NCBI GenBank assembly: GCA_029856045.1
Contig: JAHQWG010000012.1
Location: 140,110-204,109 of the forward strand
DNA length: 64,000 nucleotides
Source of the DNA: Promethearchaeia archaeon
GTDB taxonomy: Archaea > Asgardarchaeota > Lokiarchaeia > Sigyniarchaeales > SOKP01
Reading direction: 5' to 3'
Shown here piece by piece: positions 17,980-27,282 of this stretch (positions within the stretch are counted from its first letter, which is position 1; the number at the start of each line of letters is the position of its first letter). The notes under the pieces were generated by a model that searched no databases, was not told the origin of the DNA, and saw only the letters and a list, made by a program, of their open reading frames with translations. The position numbers were made by a program, and so were the translations under genes.

Positions 17980-19080
17980 TTAGATAATATTAACAATATC
18001 CTTGCATTTGGTTTCGCATATTTGCTTACCAATTTTTGCAATTCTAGATACTAACTCTGAAATTTTCCAATGTTCATAATCTTTAACATAAGTATTAAAG
18101 GTATCTTTTAATGGCTCTCTCCACTTTGATTTTATCATTTCTACACCAATTTGAGCTCCAACAATCGCTCCTACATTGCCACAATTACAATCTGTGTCCA
18201 AACCAAGCATTGCTGCAATACAAATTGAATGTCCAAGGGGATCTTCTTTTGCATTAGCGCCATACAATAATGATAAAATTATAAAACCTGCATTAGGTAA
18301 TACATGAACTCCTGATAATATCTCGTGATTTAAGAATTCCCTCTTTCTTCTAACGTTAGCTTTTTGTACTAATTCTGCTCTTATTATATTCCAATATTCC
18401 ATTAATTTCTCTCTTGCTTTTCGAAAATTATTCGTATTTTCATCATATAATTCAATTGCTTTAAAAATCATATCTGTATATCTACTTTCTTCTCTTAAGG
18501 GAAGTAATTTTATTGAATTATGAATATTTTTTCTAATATCTTTTTCAAAAAAAGCATTAGATATTAATGTCGCTACATATACTTCCCCATCAATACCAAT
18601 TCCGGTATGTGAAATAGATCCATCAATTTCTGCGTAATATTTAGCCATCCTTGGACAACCAGGACATATTTGCCCCCAAATATCTGCTCTCATTTGTGCT
18701 CCAATAGCATCATACCAAATATTTTTTGTAATTCCTGATTTGGGTGGATCGATTCCTTTTCTTAAATTTTTTAAAGCTACTCTCTCTGCGGTGAAATTTT
18801 GTTTATAGAGGCGATTCACCCATTCCTTTGTAATATCTTTTGAAGAAATATCAAGTCCATGTTTTTCTAACGCAATAAGAGCACATATTTCATACATTTC
18901 ATCATCATTGACATAATTGACATCAATTGGTTTTAAATAAGAGTCTATTGTTCCATATTTTTGCTTAATGAAATCATAAGGTTTAAACTCAATTGGAGCA
19001 CCAACATGGTCTCCCGCAACTCTACCAATCCAACTGCCTAAAACTCTATTATAATAATTTTCAAATTTTATTTGTTTCAA
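17980..19080 (-). CDS. ADP-ribosylglycohydrolase family protein
   Basis: A 366-aa DraG/ARH-type hydrolase, expected to release ADP-ribose from proteins or other substrates using two metal ions. The N-terminal metal motif is seen in GRVAGDHVGAPIEF followed by NDDEM, and the C-terminal one in GLDTDCNCGNVGAIVGA, matching the family D-x-D-T-D-x(3)-G pattern. The middle is all-helical. The N-terminal acid motif NDDE replaces the commoner TDDT. A few members act as ADP-ribosyl-antibiotic or nucleoside hydrolases, so the substrate is open. The gene stands alone. Confidence 0.88.
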   Translation of the reverse strand: MKQIKFENYYNRVLGSWIGRVAGDHVGAPIEFKPYDFIKQKYGTIDSYLKPIDVNYVNDDEMYEICALIALEKHGLDISSKDITKEWVNRLYKQNFTAERVALKNLRKGIDPPKSGITKNIWYDAIGAQMRADIWGQICPGCPRMAKYYAEIDGSISHTGIGIDGEVYVATLISNAFFEKDIRKNIHNSIKLLPLREESRYTDMIFKAIELYDENTNNFRKAREKLMEYWNIIRAELVQKANVRRKREFLNHEILSGVHVLPNAGFIILSLLYGANAKEDPLGHSICIAAMLGLDTDCNCGNVGAIVGAQIGVEMIKSKWREPLKDTFNTYVKDYEHWKISELVSRIAKIGKQICETKCKDIVNII

Positions 19081-19245
19081 ATTAATAATCTCGGAAATCT
19101 TTAGCTTTTACTAGTTCTTTGTTTTTTTATTTTATATAGATTTCGTGTAAAAATCGCTTTTGAAAAGATTATTATGACCAAGGATGAATTGTAAGTAAGA
19201 ACTTATATAAAAAATAGATATAAATTTAGACTTAGCAGTAAAAAT

Positions 19246-20328
19246 TTAAATATTTGTGAGTTCTTTCTCATACTTTTGAACATCAAACAGAGAAATATCT
19301 TTATCAATTATTATTTCTTTTTTAACTCCGAGATAAGCACATGCAAGCTTGGTTGCTGCGACAATTTCTGCCTTTTTCAGAGTAGTAGAATATTCCTCAT
19401 CTCCATATTGATTTGCTCTCTCTCTTTTCATTCCATATAGAAGAGATGCAATCTTATCAGCTACTTTGAAAGATAATTGATTTTTTACAACGATTCGGGT
19501 AATATTATTTATATCAAAATAGTTTAGGTTTTCATGTTTCGCTCGAATATAACCTTTTAAATTATCTGAATTTCTTTCACATTCTATACCAGTCCAATCG
19601 AACAATGATAATTGCCTTCTGAAATATATCATCTCCCAATTAATTCCAAGCTCTTGAAGGAATTGATATAATAACTCGTCATCAAATTTTTTTGCCTCAA
19701 TTATAATATAAAGCTGTATGCCGTAGTATTTATGAACTTCCTGTAAATAATATCCTCTCTGTTGCATGCTCGATAATAATTTTAATTTAATTGATGAAAT
19801 ATTAGGGGAAAGATTCTTTTTTTGGCAACTTAAATATATAACGTTTCCTTCCTCATTTATATACTCTCTATTTAAAAAGCCAATAATACTTTCACGATTT
19901 TCTTGAATAAATTCCATTAATCCGTTCAATGTAGGATGAACATTATTAATAGTCAAATCAGATTCTTCAATTGATACATAATCATCTTTTTCCCCGCCAA
20001 CTGATATTCTTATCTTATTTAGATCTAGATCTTTTTCGTCCCCAAATACTTTTTTAATTGAATCATTAATAGGAAAGATTTCTTCCACCAAAATCTTAAC
20101 ATCTGCCATAGATATTTCATATGGCTCCGGACTTCCCATAAATTTATTTACAATTGGCGCTTCCGATGCTTCAATTTGTAGATCATAATTATTTGAGAGA
20201 TCAATTCTTATAATTAATTTCGCATTTTCTGGTCTACTAATCACAGTAACTGAAGTTCGATCATCTACTACAGCTCTAAACTTTTCTCCCTCTTTAGATT
20301 CTGTTCTCCGCTCACTATTCCTTCTCAT
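19246..20328 (-). CDS. Uncharacterised 360-aa protein with basic N-terminus
   Basis: Not recognised. I take the ATG at 20328 (MRRNSERR); a TTG three codons upstream is possible. After an Arg-rich start there are repeated strand-turn-strand stretches up to about residue 80. A charged middle follows, then a region (about 165-290) alternating beta and alpha (GIQLYIIIEAKKF, ELGINWEMIYFRRQ). The last 70 residues look helical, with many Ala/Lys (AEIVAATKLACAYLGV). No membrane segment or catalytic signature is seen. It may be an Asgard-specific family. Confidence 0.55.
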   Translation of the reverse strand: MRRNSERRTESKEGEKFRAVVDDRTSVTVISRPENAKLIIRIDLSNNYDLQIEASEAPIVNKFMGSPEPYEISMADVKILVEEIFPINDSIKKVFGDEKDLDLNKIRISVGGEKDDYVSIEESDLTINNVHPTLNGLMEFIQENRESIIGFLNREYINEEGNVIYLSCQKKNLSPNISSIKLKLLSSMQQRGYYLQEVHKYYGIQLYIIIEAKKFDDELLYQFLQELGINWEMIYFRRQLSLFDWTGIECERNSDNLKGYIRAKHENLNYFDINNITRIVVKNQLSFKVADKIASLLYGMKRERANQYGDEEYSTTLKKAEIVAATKLACAYLGVKKEIIIDKDISLFDVQKYEKELTNI

Positions 20329-20486
20329 TCTTCTCAAATAAAGAACAACCTTTTAGAAAATATTTATATAAAGAAATTATCTCTCTTAATAAAGAATAAT
20401 AATTTTAACATAAATTCTTATTGATCTTTTTTTTGATAATATTGTAAAAATATTTAGAATCTAAAAAGATTCCAAAAAAAAAAATT

Positions 20487-20681
20487 CTATTTTTTTTCTT
20501 CCATCTCTAATTCCTCTTTCAGAAAATATTTATCCCCTTTCTTTGTATATATAATTATGTTACCCCAATTATTACGGAGGGTATAATTATCTCCATCAAC
20601 AGAAATAAGTTCTATTGAGTATGGAAGATTTTTCGTACTCCTTATTTCTACTAAAATTGCTTTCTCTTGTTCCTCATCCAT
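20487..20681 (-). CDS. Small acidic hypothetical protein (64 aa)
   Basis: A short frame beginning MDEEQEKAIL, with an alternating beta-strand pattern in the centre (YSIELISVDGDNYTLRNNWGN cut by turns) and an acidic tail. The pattern would fit a small beta-barrel or SH3-like fold, but no family can be named. It has its own intergenic spaces and no obvious operon partner. Support comes only from composition and a clean start. Confidence 0.4.
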   Translation of the reverse strand: MDEEQEKAILVEIRSTKNLPYSIELISVDGDNYTLRNNWGNIIIYTKKGDKYFLKEELEMEEKK

Positions 20682-20863
20682 AAGAGTGAAAATAATTGAT
20701 TGTAAAAAAATTTTTTGATTAAATTTGGTTAAAAAAGTAAAAAAAAAACAGAGACTAAAAAAAATTCAATTACAAAAACCAATAATAAATCTATTTCCAT
20801 TAAGACTGCGGAATATTTATTAAAAACTATCAATTTTTTTAATAAAAATACATAAAACAAGGA

Positions 20864-20873
20864 TTTATATAAA
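20864..20873 (+). promoter_or_regulatory. TATA box for the GT4 glycosyltransferase gene
   Basis: TTTATATAAA lies about 80 bp before the ATG at 20952 in otherwise featureless A/T-rich sequence, implying a leader of about 50 nt. Confidence 0.4.
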
Positions 20874-20951
20874 TCAATAGCTAAATAAATATATATCACA
20901 CTATTAATAATTTTAAAACTAATTATAGGAAAGAATAGAGTTCAAGTTTAG

Positions 20952-22199
20952 ATGCCTAAAAACGTTCTTGATATCGGATTTTTCAGTATGATGTATTCTC
21001 AAGTAAGTGGGATTGCAAAAGCTGTCAGAAGTTTAGCCGAAGCTATAGCAAGAACAGGGCACAGAGTCCATGTTTTTTCTCCCAAAATTCAAAATGGGGA
21101 ACCTAAACCAAAAAATCTATTTATTCATAGTATTGGTGGGTTTAGGGTAGGAACAAATCCAGAAATAATATTTTCACTCCCAATTCACAATTATTTTTTT
21201 CCTGAGCATGAATTTTTAAACATAAGCCATATTATGACTCCTGTAACTATTGGAGTGATGGGACTTAATTGGTCAAAATATTTAGGTATCCCACTGGTTG
21301 GAACTCATCATTCTCCACTTTCATATTATTCAGATACATATATTCCTATAGCAGGGAAGATAATGAGTAAGACTGGTTTTTTATGGGCATGGGAGAGACA
21401 TATTTGGCAAAAATTTGATTTGGTTTCTGTTCCAACTCCCTCAAAAAAGGAGTTATTACTTGAACACAGATTTTTTAAAAATCCAATTATAAGCTTAACG
21501 AATGGCATTGATGATTTCTACTTCCAAAAAGTTAATGGGAATGGTATTAGAGAAAAGTATAATCTCGGTGATAAAAAAGTTTTAGTTTATGCATCTCGTC
21601 AATCTCCTGAAAAAAACATTGAAAAAGTAGTAAAGGCATTTAAAAGAATACATAAAGAAATCCCTGATTCTCATTTATTATTAGTCGGAACAGGACCTGC
21701 TATGCAATCAATTAAACGTAGAATTAATTGGTACAAATTACAAAAGCATATAACACAAACAGGATACGTATCGGACATGGAATTACTAAATATTTATAAG
21801 ACAGCTGATGTATCATGTCTATACAGTTGGGTTGAAGCGGAGGGTTTAGTTTTATTAGAATCAATGGCTCAAGGTACTCCTTCAGTAGGTGCAAATGGAT
21901 GCGGTATTAAAGACGTGATAAGACATAAAAAAACAGGATTTCTCGTTAATAATTTGAAGGAATTTGAGAACAGAGTTATTCAATTATTTAAAGATGATGA
22001 TTTAAGAGCAGAGTTAAGTAAAAATTGTAAAAAATATGCAGATATGCATAGGATAGATGAAGTGGCAAAAATATGGATTGAAATTTACAAATTTACCATA
22101 AATGAATTATATCCTTTACGGTATTATAAAAGATCTAAAGAAGAAAGATTTCAGAAAGTCTTTGAATTTTCACAAAAAATCCCAGGTATTTCTTTTTAA
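20952..22199 (+). CDS. GT4-family glycosyltransferase
   Basis: A GT-B fold retaining glycosyltransferase of 415 aa. The N-terminal domain has the acceptor-side glycine-rich loop (SQVSGIAKAVRSLAEAI) and THHSPLSYY. The C-terminal donor domain has VYASRQSPEKNIEKVV, LLVGTGP and the E-x7-E motif E295...E303 (EAEGLVLLE), with SMAQGTPSV after it. The closest recognisable group is the diacylglycerol glucosyltransferase/mannosyltransferase type that builds glycolipids, but the sugar and acceptor are not defined. No signal peptide; peripheral membrane association is likely. Confidence 0.9.
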   Translation: MPKNVLDIGFFSMMYSQVSGIAKAVRSLAEAIARTGHRVHVFSPKIQNGEPKPKNLFIHSIGGFRVGTNPEIIFSLPIHNYFFPEHEFLNISHIMTPVTIGVMGLNWSKYLGIPLVGTHHSPLSYYSDTYIPIAGKIMSKTGFLWAWERHIWQKFDLVSVPTPSKKELLLEHRFFKNPIISLTNGIDDFYFQKVNGNGIREKYNLGDKKVLVYASRQSPEKNIEKVVKAFKRIHKEIPDSHLLLVGTGPAMQSIKRRINWYKLQKHITQTGYVSDMELLNIYKTADVSCLYSWVEAEGLVLLESMAQGTPSVGANGCGIKDVIRHKKTGFLVNNLKEFENRVIQLFKDDDLRAELSKNCKKYADMHRIDEVAKIWIEIYKFTINELYPLRYYKRSKEERFQKVFEFSQKIPGISF

Positions 22200-22204
22200 A
22201 ATCT

Positions 22205-22510
22205 TTATTTAATATCTTTATATGATATTTGCTCTTCCTTGCTTTTTTCTAAAAATTTTGCAATTTCATTTTCAAAAATATAAAATTTCTCATTCTTAAA
22301 TGAGATAAAAGGAAAAGGTACCATTATTAATCCTTTCTCTAATTTAGGTAATTTCGAGATAATGCTTTTATTATCAGTCAATTTCACAATATATGAGATA
22401 ATTTTCCCTGTTTCTTTTGATACTACGAGGTCATCTAATTTACCGATTTTGGCTCCTTGCTGATTGAATATTATACTTCCACCCAAATGTTTTGATAATA
22501 AAATAGTCAT
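22205..22510 (-). CDS. PRC-barrel domain protein
   Basis: A 101-aa protein made mostly of one PRC-barrel-like domain: LGGSIIFNQQGAKIGKLDD, then VVSKETGKIISYIVKL, then MVPFPFISF, the strand order of the family. Stand-alone PRC-barrel proteins are common in archaea; in Euryarchaeota and Asgard some are linked to cell division (CdpB-like) and others to RNA or photosystem roles. It is convergent with the glycosyltransferase, with only 5 bp between stops. The precise role is unknown. Confidence 0.75.
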   Translation of the reverse strand: MTILLSKHLGGSIIFNQQGAKIGKLDDLVVSKETGKIISYIVKLTDNKSIISKLPKLEKGLIMVPFPFISFKNEKFYIFENEIAKFLEKSKEEQISYKDIK

Positions 22511-22658
22511 AATTAGAAAATATTAAATTTTATAATCTTAAAATTATTTAGGATTTTTTCTACATTATTTAAAAAAACAAAAAGAATTTGTATTTTAGTA
22601 TTCCTTTAATTCTTAATGTAATAGTTTTTAATAATTTTAAAAATATAAATAGAAGATA

Positions 22659-23723
22659 ATGCCTGAAAATAAGGAAAATATTAACAAGAAAGAAGAGAAA
22701 AATTCTGATACGAAAATAAATCTTGAGGAACAGAAAGAAAAGAACCTCGATGATAATAATGTTATTGAGGAAGAAATATCTGAACCAAGTTTCATGCCCA
22801 CATTTCAAGTTAAAGCAAAATATTTTCCAATCCCAATTATTGTGGTTGTAATCTTATCCGGAATTTTGGCTTATCTTAGCTATGTAATAGCTGGAATTCA
22901 ACTCGAAGGGGTAATCTTTCCTGAATCTGAATATGGAGGTATAGGTGCGTTATTAAATGGGCTAATATTTATTAGTTATGCAGCTATTACAAGTTTTATT
23001 ATAATATATGTTATTAAGAAAAAAGGAATTAATGCTTTAAAATACATATTTGCTTTCTCTTTTGCATTTTTATGCTTTTTTCTATTGATTCTCTATGGGG
23101 ATATAATTTTATGGCTAATAACTAGGGACATATTTGAAAATGAACTTTATATAATTGTCTCAAATATAATGTATGTATGTATAGGTGCCTTTACAATTCT
23201 TATAACATATAAATATGTAAAAGGAAATTCCTTTATAATTAAAAATTTCTTTGTTCTACTTATTGGCTTATTGATTGGGGCTTTTTTAGGAATGGTAATT
23301 CCACCAATTACCACTATAATTATTTTAATCCTAATTTCAATTTGGGATATTTACGCTGTTAAATCGAAACGAGGACCAATTAAAAAAATGTTTGATATTT
23401 TTTTTGAAAATTCTCCAAAAAAAGAAAAAATTAAAAAATTAGAAGAAAAAGTAGAAGATGGAGATTACGAGGTTGAATATGATATATCTTCTTTAGAAAT
23501 TGGTATTGGAGATTTAGCTTTTTACAGTATGCTAACCTCTCATGCAATAATTTTTACAAATAATGTTATAATTTTAATCGCAACAGCATGTGCTGTAATA
23601 TTAGGTACCGGAATTACAATCTTGGGATTAAAGAAAAATAAGATTTTACCCGGATTACCCATCTCTATATTTCTAGGATTAGGGACAATGTTATTAACCA
23701 ACTTGATTTTTTCAATTTTATAA
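22659..23723 (+). CDS. Presenilin/signal-peptide-peptidase-type aspartyl protease
   Basis: An intramembrane-cleaving aspartyl protease homologue of 354 aa. A charged, Lys/Glu-rich cytosolic head (about 1-50) is followed by about nine transmembrane helices. The two catalytic aspartates are in place: D230 in SIWDIYAV (helix 6; archaeal presenilin homologues have WDxYAV) and D285 in EIGIGDLAFYS (helix 7; GxGD motif). The PAL-type motif is LPGLPIS (331-334 is PGLP, where most members have PALP). A hydrophilic loop of about 45 residues lies between the two catalytic helices. It would cut membrane-embedded peptides. Confidence 0.9.
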   Translation: MPENKENINKKEEKNSDTKINLEEQKEKNLDDNNVIEEEISEPSFMPTFQVKAKYFPIPIIVVVILSGILAYLSYVIAGIQLEGVIFPESEYGGIGALLNGLIFISYAAITSFIIIYVIKKKGINALKYIFAFSFAFLCFFLLILYGDIILWLITRDIFENELYIIVSNIMYVCIGAFTILITYKYVKGNSFIIKNFFVLLIGLLIGAFLGMVIPPITTIIILILISIWDIYAVKSKRGPIKKMFDIFFENSPKKEKIKKLEEKVEDGDYEVEYDISSLEIGIGDLAFYSMLTSHAIIFTNNVIILIATACAVILGTGITILGLKKNKILPGLPISIFLGLGTMLLTNLIFSIL

Positions 23724-23752
23724 AAAGATCATTTATTTATGGAGTGTTTATT

Positions 23753-24667
23753 ATGGGAAATATAAATTCAAATCAAGAAATAATAGAAAATTCTAAAATT
23801 TTAATAAATGTGGGAGATTGCACCAAGTGTAAAGCTTGTGTTAACGATTGTGTTCCCAGACTATTTTATTTCAAAGATGATAGGCTTCAAATAGCGAATA
23901 ATTTCGAAGAAGATTGTATTGAATGCGGTCATTGCGTAGCTATCTGCCCTGTTAATGTGATTCAATTAAAAACTCGTCCTTTAGATGGAGTGAAAGATCT
24001 TCCAGCAAAAGAAAAGGGAATAACTTACGATTCTTTATATAATCTTGTTCAAACTCGAAGGTCAATCCGACAATTCAAAGAAAAGCCAGTTCCAAAAGAA
24101 ACTATTGAAAAGATTTTAGAATTATCAAGACATTCTCCTACCGGTTCTAATACTGAAAATGTTCATTATACGGTCGTGAAAAATCCAGAATTACTTATAA
24201 AATTTTCAGAAGCTTTAACAAAAAATGTTTCTGAATTTATAAAAAAATATGAAGATCCTGAAGGGTTTATTTCGCTGAAAGCGTTATTAGGAGAAAAGAT
24301 GTTGAGAATCGTAGGGGAACAACTTGATTCTTTTAAAAGGATATTACTAGGAATTAAGGTTGGAATAGAATTTTGGCATTGGAATACAGAAATTATTATT
24401 ATTCATGCTCCTAAAGAAACGACATCCACTTTAGTAGAAGATTGCTCGTTAGCTGCTTGTCATATAATGTTGGCTGCAGAAACTTTGGGTTTAGCAACTT
24501 GCTCTTTAGGATATGCGACCTCTCTCTTAAATCAATTCAGTTCTGTTTCTGAATTAGTTAAAATCCCGAAAGGACATGTTGTAGGATATACATTATCAAT
24601 AGGGTATTCAAATGTTAAATATCATAGAATTCCAGCTCGGAAACCAGTAAGAGTTAAATGGCTTTAA
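23753..24667 (+). CDS. Ferredoxin-nitroreductase fusion protein
   Basis: The N-terminal 75 residues hold two [4Fe-4S] motifs (CTKCKACVNDC and CIECGHCVAIC). The rest is an FMN-dependent nitroreductase domain, starting at TRRSIRQFKEKPV and including HSPTGSN. Such proteins reduce flavin-bound substrates with electrons from ferredoxin. I use the ATG at 23753 because GGAG lies 8 nt before it; the GTG at 23744 overlaps that element. Cytoplasmic. It follows the presenilin gene closely on the same strand, but I see no functional tie. Confidence 0.92.
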   Translation: MGNINSNQEIIENSKILINVGDCTKCKACVNDCVPRLFYFKDDRLQIANNFEEDCIECGHCVAICPVNVIQLKTRPLDGVKDLPAKEKGITYDSLYNLVQTRRSIRQFKEKPVPKETIEKILELSRHSPTGSNTENVHYTVVKNPELLIKFSEALTKNVSEFIKKYEDPEGFISLKALLGEKMLRIVGEQLDSFKRILLGIKVGIEFWHWNTEIIIIHAPKETTSTLVEDCSLAACHIMLAAETLGLATCSLGYATSLLNQFSSVSELVKIPKGHVVGYTLSIGYSNVKYHRIPARKPVRVKWL

Positions 24668-24788
24668 AACTTATCGATAATTATTATTTTAAGCAAAGAA
24701 TAAGAATTAGTTTTCACACCAAATAATTTATTAAGAGAAATGGTGAAATAGGTTTTATTAAAAAAAAAGAAGATAAATATCTGTAAAT

Positions 24789-24808
24789 GGTGTCAAGAAC
24801 ACGGCACC
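24789..24808 (+). other. G+C-rich hairpin upstream of the SCP2-flavoenzyme operon
   Basis: GGTGTC (24789-24794) can pair with GGCACC (24803-24808) with one G-U pair and an 8-nt loop, in a stretch that is otherwise over 80% A+T. It ends 60 bp before the SCP2-like gene. It could be a structured 5' leader element or chance. Confidence 0.25.
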
Positions 24809-24867
24809 GGTAAAAAATGATATCTTAATGCTAAAAATTGCTATAATTTAAAAAATTCGAGATTAAA

Positions 24868-25260
24868 ATGAGTATAATAAATCAGCCTAAGGATATTTTA
24901 GGTTTAGCATTAAAAAATTTACTTACACCAATGCTAAATGAGGAAAAAATTTTAAAGAAAATTAAGAATTGGCATCGAATAATCGTAGTTGAACTAATTG
25001 GATTATATGAAATAACCCTTATTTTTAATAATTCAGAAATTACTATTGAATATGGAGAGAAACCAAAATATGATTTAAAAATAAGAATGACACTTGATGC
25101 TTTAATAGCTATAACCGAGGGGAGAATGGGGTTAATCTCTGCTTTTTTAAGAAGAAAATTAAAAGTAAAAAAAATTTACCGCATTTTTACAATAAATAAA
25201 TTTCAAAGTATTTTAGTTAAAGCATTACATTTGGCAAATAAAACTTATGTGGAGGCTTAA
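24868..25260 (+). CDS. SCP2-like sterol/lipid-carrier domain protein
   Basis: A 130-aa protein with the SCP2 pattern: strands VVELIGLYEITLIFNNSEITI, then PKYDLKIRMTLDALIAITEGRMGLISAF, where the TLDALIAITEG segment matches the family's conserved helix. SCP2 domains bind lipids or other hydrophobic molecules. The stop codon lies 2 bp before the TTG of a flavin oxidase, and that gene's ribosome binding site GGAGG is inside this one, so the two are translationally coupled. The pair may act on a hydrophobic substrate. Confidence 0.75.
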   Translation: MSIINQPKDILGLALKNLLTPMLNEEKILKKIKNWHRIIVVELIGLYEITLIFNNSEITIEYGEKPKYDLKIRMTLDALIAITEGRMGLISAFLRRKLKVKKIYRIFTINKFQSILVKALHLANKTYVEA

Positions 25261-25262
25261 AT

Positions 25263-26738
25263 TTGACAACCATTAAAGAAAGAAATATTTTTGAAAGGAT
25301 AGAGAAAGAAAAAATATTAAATGGATTAATAAGGATATTTGGAAAATCTAATGTTTCTGATAGGCAACATGATTTATATCCCTACTCCTATGATATGACT
25401 GAAGCAACACCACATATGCCGGATTTTGTTGTAATTCCTGAAACTGTAAACCAAATTATTTCTTTAGTAAATTTTTGTAATGAGTATTCAATCCCAATTG
25501 TTCCCTATATTAGCGGAAATAACGTAGGAGGTCTCACAATTCCAAATGAAGGTGGAATTATTTTAGATATGGGTAAAAAAATGAATAAAATTATCAAAAT
25601 TCATGAATCGATGATGTACGCCATATTAGAACCTGGTGTGACATTCGGACAATTAAAAAAAAATTTAGATGAGAACCATCCTAACCTGAAATACGGCTAT
25701 ACAATGGCCCCACCATATGCTAGCGTTGTTGGAAACGCTCTCTTATCCGGATTATCAAATTTAAGTGGTTCCTATGGAAGTATGGCAGATTGGGTAAATG
25801 GGTTGGAAATTATTCTAAATAATGGGGATTTAGTTAGAACAGGCTCATGTTTTATCTCTAAGGAATTTAAACCCAATAATTGGTTTGCGCGATATCCAAT
25901 TCCCGACTTAACCGGTTTATTTATTTGTTGGCAAGGAATGACCGGAATTGTAACTAAATGTGCTATCCAATTATGGCCTAAAAAGGAATATAATAAGGTA
26001 TTATTAGGAATTGTTTATGGACATGAGGAATGTGCTGAAATTATTAGAGAATTGGGTAGAATTGAAGTTTGTGAGGATATTTCTGCAATTAATTCAGAAA
26101 TAGCAAAAATGACGTATGGCTTGATTAAACCTAAAAAGTTTGAAAAAGAACCAGATTATGTAGTTTTAATATCCATTTCAGGTCATACGAAAGAATTACT
26201 AAATGCTAAAATAAATTACGTGAGAAAGGTTTTTAAGAAAATAAAGGAAAGAGTTAAAAATAAAATATTCCTTACAAATTTCTTCACCTTCGCTAATATT
26301 TTAGGACCTGAATTTAGAATGTTCTACGATATTCCCAGCGTAATAACTCCTCTTTATGAATGGGATGGATTAACTTGGATCGGGAGTTATGCAAACCCAG
26401 ATCATCTTGGACCCCTTATGGAGAAATGTTATAACTTATTTAACCAATATGGAATTGGTCCAATAATTTATATGAAAAGCATGAAATCAGCCCATTATTG
26501 TGTTTTCAGACCAATTATTCGATATAATAAGAAAAAAGAGCAAGCAATAGTAGAAAAACTACAAAAAGAATTTTTAAAAGTTATGCTTGAATACGATTGT
26601 GTGCCCTATAAAACACCAGTGTGGATGACAGAAAAAATAAGAGAAAGGTGTGACCCAAATTGGATTAAATTATTAGAACGAATTAAAAATGCAATGGATC
26701 CCAATAATATCTTTAATCCGGGAAAATGGGGATTATGA
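25263..26738 (+). CDS. VAO-type FAD-linked oxidase/dehydrogenase
   Basis: A 491-aa FAD enzyme of the vanillyl-alcohol oxidase/4-cresol dehydrogenase group. The FAD-binding PCMH domain shows IPIVPYISGNNVGG, the stretch after GGIILDMGKKMNKI, and the covering loop with TMAPPYASVVGNALLSG. The C-terminal cap domain ends in MDPNNIFNPGKWG, the family ending that caps the flavin. No Fe-S domain or signal peptide. The start is TTG at 25263, 7 nt after GGAGG. It likely oxidises an aromatic or aliphatic alcohol or acid; the substrate is unknown. Coupled to the SCP2-like gene upstream. Confidence 0.9.
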   Translation: MTTIKERNIFERIEKEKILNGLIRIFGKSNVSDRQHDLYPYSYDMTEATPHMPDFVVIPETVNQIISLVNFCNEYSIPIVPYISGNNVGGLTIPNEGGIILDMGKKMNKIIKIHESMMYAILEPGVTFGQLKKNLDENHPNLKYGYTMAPPYASVVGNALLSGLSNLSGSYGSMADWVNGLEIILNNGDLVRTGSCFISKEFKPNNWFARYPIPDLTGLFICWQGMTGIVTKCAIQLWPKKEYNKVLLGIVYGHEECAEIIRELGRIEVCEDISAINSEIAKMTYGLIKPKKFEKEPDYVVLISISGHTKELLNAKINYVRKVFKKIKERVKNKIFLTNFFTFANILGPEFRMFYDIPSVITPLYEWDGLTWIGSYANPDHLGPLMEKCYNLFNQYGIGPIIYMKSMKSAHYCVFRPIIRYNKKKEQAIVEKLQKEFLKVMLEYDCVPYKTPVWMTEKIRERCDPNWIKLLERIKNAMDPNNIFNPGKWGL

Positions 26739-26830
26739 TTTTTTAACAAAAGAATGTTTAAAAAAAAAAATTAAATAAAATTTAGAATCCAAACAGATAC
26801 TGAGATTTCTTTAGTTTTTTTTTCATAGAT

Positions 26831-27154
26831 TTATGGAGGAACCAATGGCCATGGAGTATATAATTCCCATTGGCTACTCTGGATAATCAATTGTGATTCA
26901 GCTGTAAGTTTCTGATACTCAGGATCCAAGACAGCTTTTGTTACCGTTTTTTCCATTTTAGCCATACTCTCCCATTGGAATTCTATAATAAGGGTACTCA
27001 TATCTTGGGTCCCGATTAAGTGACGATATCGCTTCTTGTTGTCAGGAAATCCAAGCTTCTTTTCGATTTCATTGAATTTTTTGTTAATCTCTTCTAACTC
27101 ATCCCATTTATCCTGATAAATTTTCTGAATTTGACGCCATATAACTATTACCAT
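26831..27154 (-). CDS. NIPSNAP-like dimeric alpha/beta-barrel protein (107 aa)
   Basis: The sequence has the ferredoxin-like pattern of small dimeric alpha/beta-barrel proteins, with a long helix (IYQDKWDELEEINKKFNEIEK), a strand pair ending TLIIEFQWESMAKME and a helix-strand end SQWELYTPW, as in NIPSNAP-type domains. AGGTGA lies 6 nt before the ATG. It may be a heme- or small-molecule-binding or monooxygenase-type protein, but no active-site residues are certain. It is convergent with the flavoenzyme gene. Confidence 0.6.
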   Translation of the reverse strand: MVIVIWRQIQKIYQDKWDELEEINKKFNEIEKKLGFPDNKKRYRHLIGTQDMSTLIIEFQWESMAKMEKTVTKAVLDPEYQKLTAESQLIIQSSQWELYTPWPLVPP

Positions 27155-27282
27155 TTAATTTCACCTTTTAAAAAATGAATAAATTCATTTTCAAACATAA
27201 TTTAACAAAGGATCTATTTATATTTTTGTACAAAAATATTTTTCTGATCGCTCTGTTTAGAACGCCGCAAACCTTATAAATG

